Source: Liolophura sinensis (taxonomy: Eukaryota > Mollusca > Polyplacophora > Chitonida > Chitonidae). From it: a stretch of DNA of 64,000 bases. Positions 63,028 to 64,000 of the stretch are shown here, piece after piece. The notes under the pieces were generated by a model that saw nothing but the letters and a program-made list of their open reading frames with translations, searched no databases and was not told the origin of the DNA. Positions within the stretch are counted from its first letter, which is position 1. Every line of letters begins with the position of its first letter. The stretch covers positions 32,017,645 through 32,081,644 of the forward strand of contig NC_088305.1 in NCBI RefSeq assembly GCF_032854445.1. The letters run 5' to 3'. The position numbers and the translations under genes were made by a program.

Positions 63028-64000
63028 CACCATTAAAACAATATCTTTGTCACAGTAGATGTGGGCTGTCGTCTTTTTACATTTATGCACGGTATAGGTA
63101 TTTACAACAGATCAAGTATTCCATTATAGAAAGAACTTAAGCTTTGAGTTGTCAATAGCACATATAACGTTTCCTCTGGCCCATGTTTCCTGAAAGTTGA
63201 CTTTAATGAGACGGCAGAAGTCTGAACAAACTCGTGATTTTACACATGACTTAACAGAAGTAACTATGCTTGCAACAGATTTCCTTTTACCTTGAAAAAC
63301 AGCCTCATTTCTAGCGCACCATACACAAAACAAACAAACTGTTATAAGATATGTGTACATTGAATTCTCGTCCTTTGATAACGGAACACCAAACAATTTG
63401 TGTATTAGATCCTTCTCTGAAAAAGCAGGGAAAATGATTCCATACATCCAAAAAAGCCTTTGAAAATTCAACAGTACCTGTTGTGTAACGTTGCATTCTA
63501 CAAACAAATGATTCCTGGTTTCGGATTTACCACAAAAGCTACACAAATCATCTGTGCATATATTTCTTCTTAAGAGAATCTCCTTGACAGGCAGAATATT
63601 ATGAACTAATTTAAACGAAAAATTTATAAGATTGTTATCCTGGAAGGCGTTGAACACTGTACGCCATATCCGGGGCCACGGTAACATTGGTTGAGAAGCT
63701 ACAACTCTCGGAGGTTCAGAAATCTTGGACAGAAAGGCACTATATATAAATTTACTGTGAAACATTGCTGGAGATAACTGTTGACCATGATAAAATTCTT
63801 TCCAGGCAGACAACACAAACCTATAAAAGGCTGGGAGCATTAACGAGTGCGGTAAGCTTGACCTCGCAAACTCTGGCTTAACCTGGTTTAGTGAAATTCC
63901 AAGCCAGTAAATTGTAAAATATCTCCAATCCGCTTCAGTGTCATTCAATAATGTTAAGACATGTTTGACTGCAAATACCTTCAGTTTGCAAAAAATATTG
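63028..64000 (-). mobile_element. LINE E, main part (Tx1-like, third subfamily), runs off the window
   Basis: This is the C-terminal part of a LINE ORF2 with only moderate similarity to LINEs B and C, so a separate subfamily. It continues past the right edge. Confidence 0.9.
63124..64000 (-). CDS. LINE E ORF2, C-terminal part (partial at the window edge)
   Basis: The frame is open from the edge (CKLKVFAVKHVLTLLNDTEA) to a stop at 63,124. It covers the region after the reverse transcriptase: DWRYFTIYWLGISLNQ, INFSFKLVHNILPVKEILLR, the zinc tail CSFCGKSETRNHLFVEC, and CVWCARNEAVFQGKRKSVAS. All four zinc ligands are present (C-X2-C...H-X4-C). Unlike LINEs A-D, no frame change is seen in the ~290 residues visible, so this copy may be younger or less damaged. 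Confidence 0.85.
   Translation of the reverse strand, partial: NIFCKLKVFAVKHVLTLLNDTEADWRYFTIYWLGISLNQVKPEFARSSLPHSLMLPAFYRFVLSAWKEFYHGQQLSPAMFHSKFIYSAFLSKISEPPRVVASQPMLPWPRIWRTVFNAFQDNNLINFSFKLVHNILPVKEILLRRNICTDDLCSFCGKSETRNHLFVECNVTQQVLLNFQRLFWMYGIIFPAFSEKDLIHKLFGVPLSKDENSMYTYLITVCLFCVWCARNEAVFQGKRKSVASIVTSVKSCVKSRVCSDFCRLIKVNFQETWARGNVICAIDNSKLKFFL

Overview
The window looks like animal DNA, most likely from a mollusc. The evidence is two tRNA-derived SINE families whose 3' domains (TTGAGTACGGCGTAAAA and TTGTTGAGTACGACGTTAAAC types) I know from bivalve and gastropod genomes, the poly(A)-tailed LINEs, and the absence of any bacterial gene organisation. The species call is inference. I see no ordinary host protein-coding gene; the window is a tRNA gene array plus the mobile elements that have landed in it.

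Backbone: a nuclear tRNA gene array runs from about 9.39 to 61.96 kb, interrupted by insertions. It holds 39 full-length or near full-length tRNA gene copies, all on the minus strand: 16 Arg(CCU), 11 in a Ser(CGA) slot and 12 in a Ser(UGA) slot, plus decayed Arg and Ser copies at fixed places. The basic unit is about 1,615 bp: Ser(UGA), pseudo-Arg, pseudo-Ser, Ser stub, Arg(CCU), Ser(CGA). It alternates with longer units of about 2,436-2,447 bp that carry an extra 0.83 kb Arg/pseudo-Ser block. The unit reads as an old tandem duplicate of a Ser-Arg-Ser trio in which the two halves lost complementary genes.

Insertions: five LINEs of the Tx1-like branch of the L1 group (A: 1-2,593 plus 8,700-9,386; D: 10,583-12,463 plus 25,227-28,859; B: 30,642-34,341; C: 55,365-60,614; E: 61,965-62,051 plus 63,028-64,000) sit in or at the edge of the array, all in the same orientation as the tRNA genes. 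LINE D has a 39 bp target duplication of array spacer. LINE A is split by an LTR retrotransposon (2,594-8,699; TSD ATTA) whose integrase lies upstream of RNase H. LINE D is split by a 12.76 kb Polinton/Maverick-type virus-like element (12,464-25,226; 68 bp terminal inverted repeats, TSD ACTCT) with protein-primed DNA polymerase, packaging ATPase, major capsid protein and about ten accessory ORFs. LINE E carries a short FLYWCH-bearing DNA transposon (62,052-63,027). Four SINE copies are present, each with recognisable target duplications. A 200-base assembly gap lies in LINE C ORF1.

How it works together: only the tRNA genes look functional, with internal A and B boxes and T-run terminators. 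The LINE copies are all broken. The LTR element and the Polinton are fossils, described here only by their parts. All calls are from reading the sequence; no database search was run.
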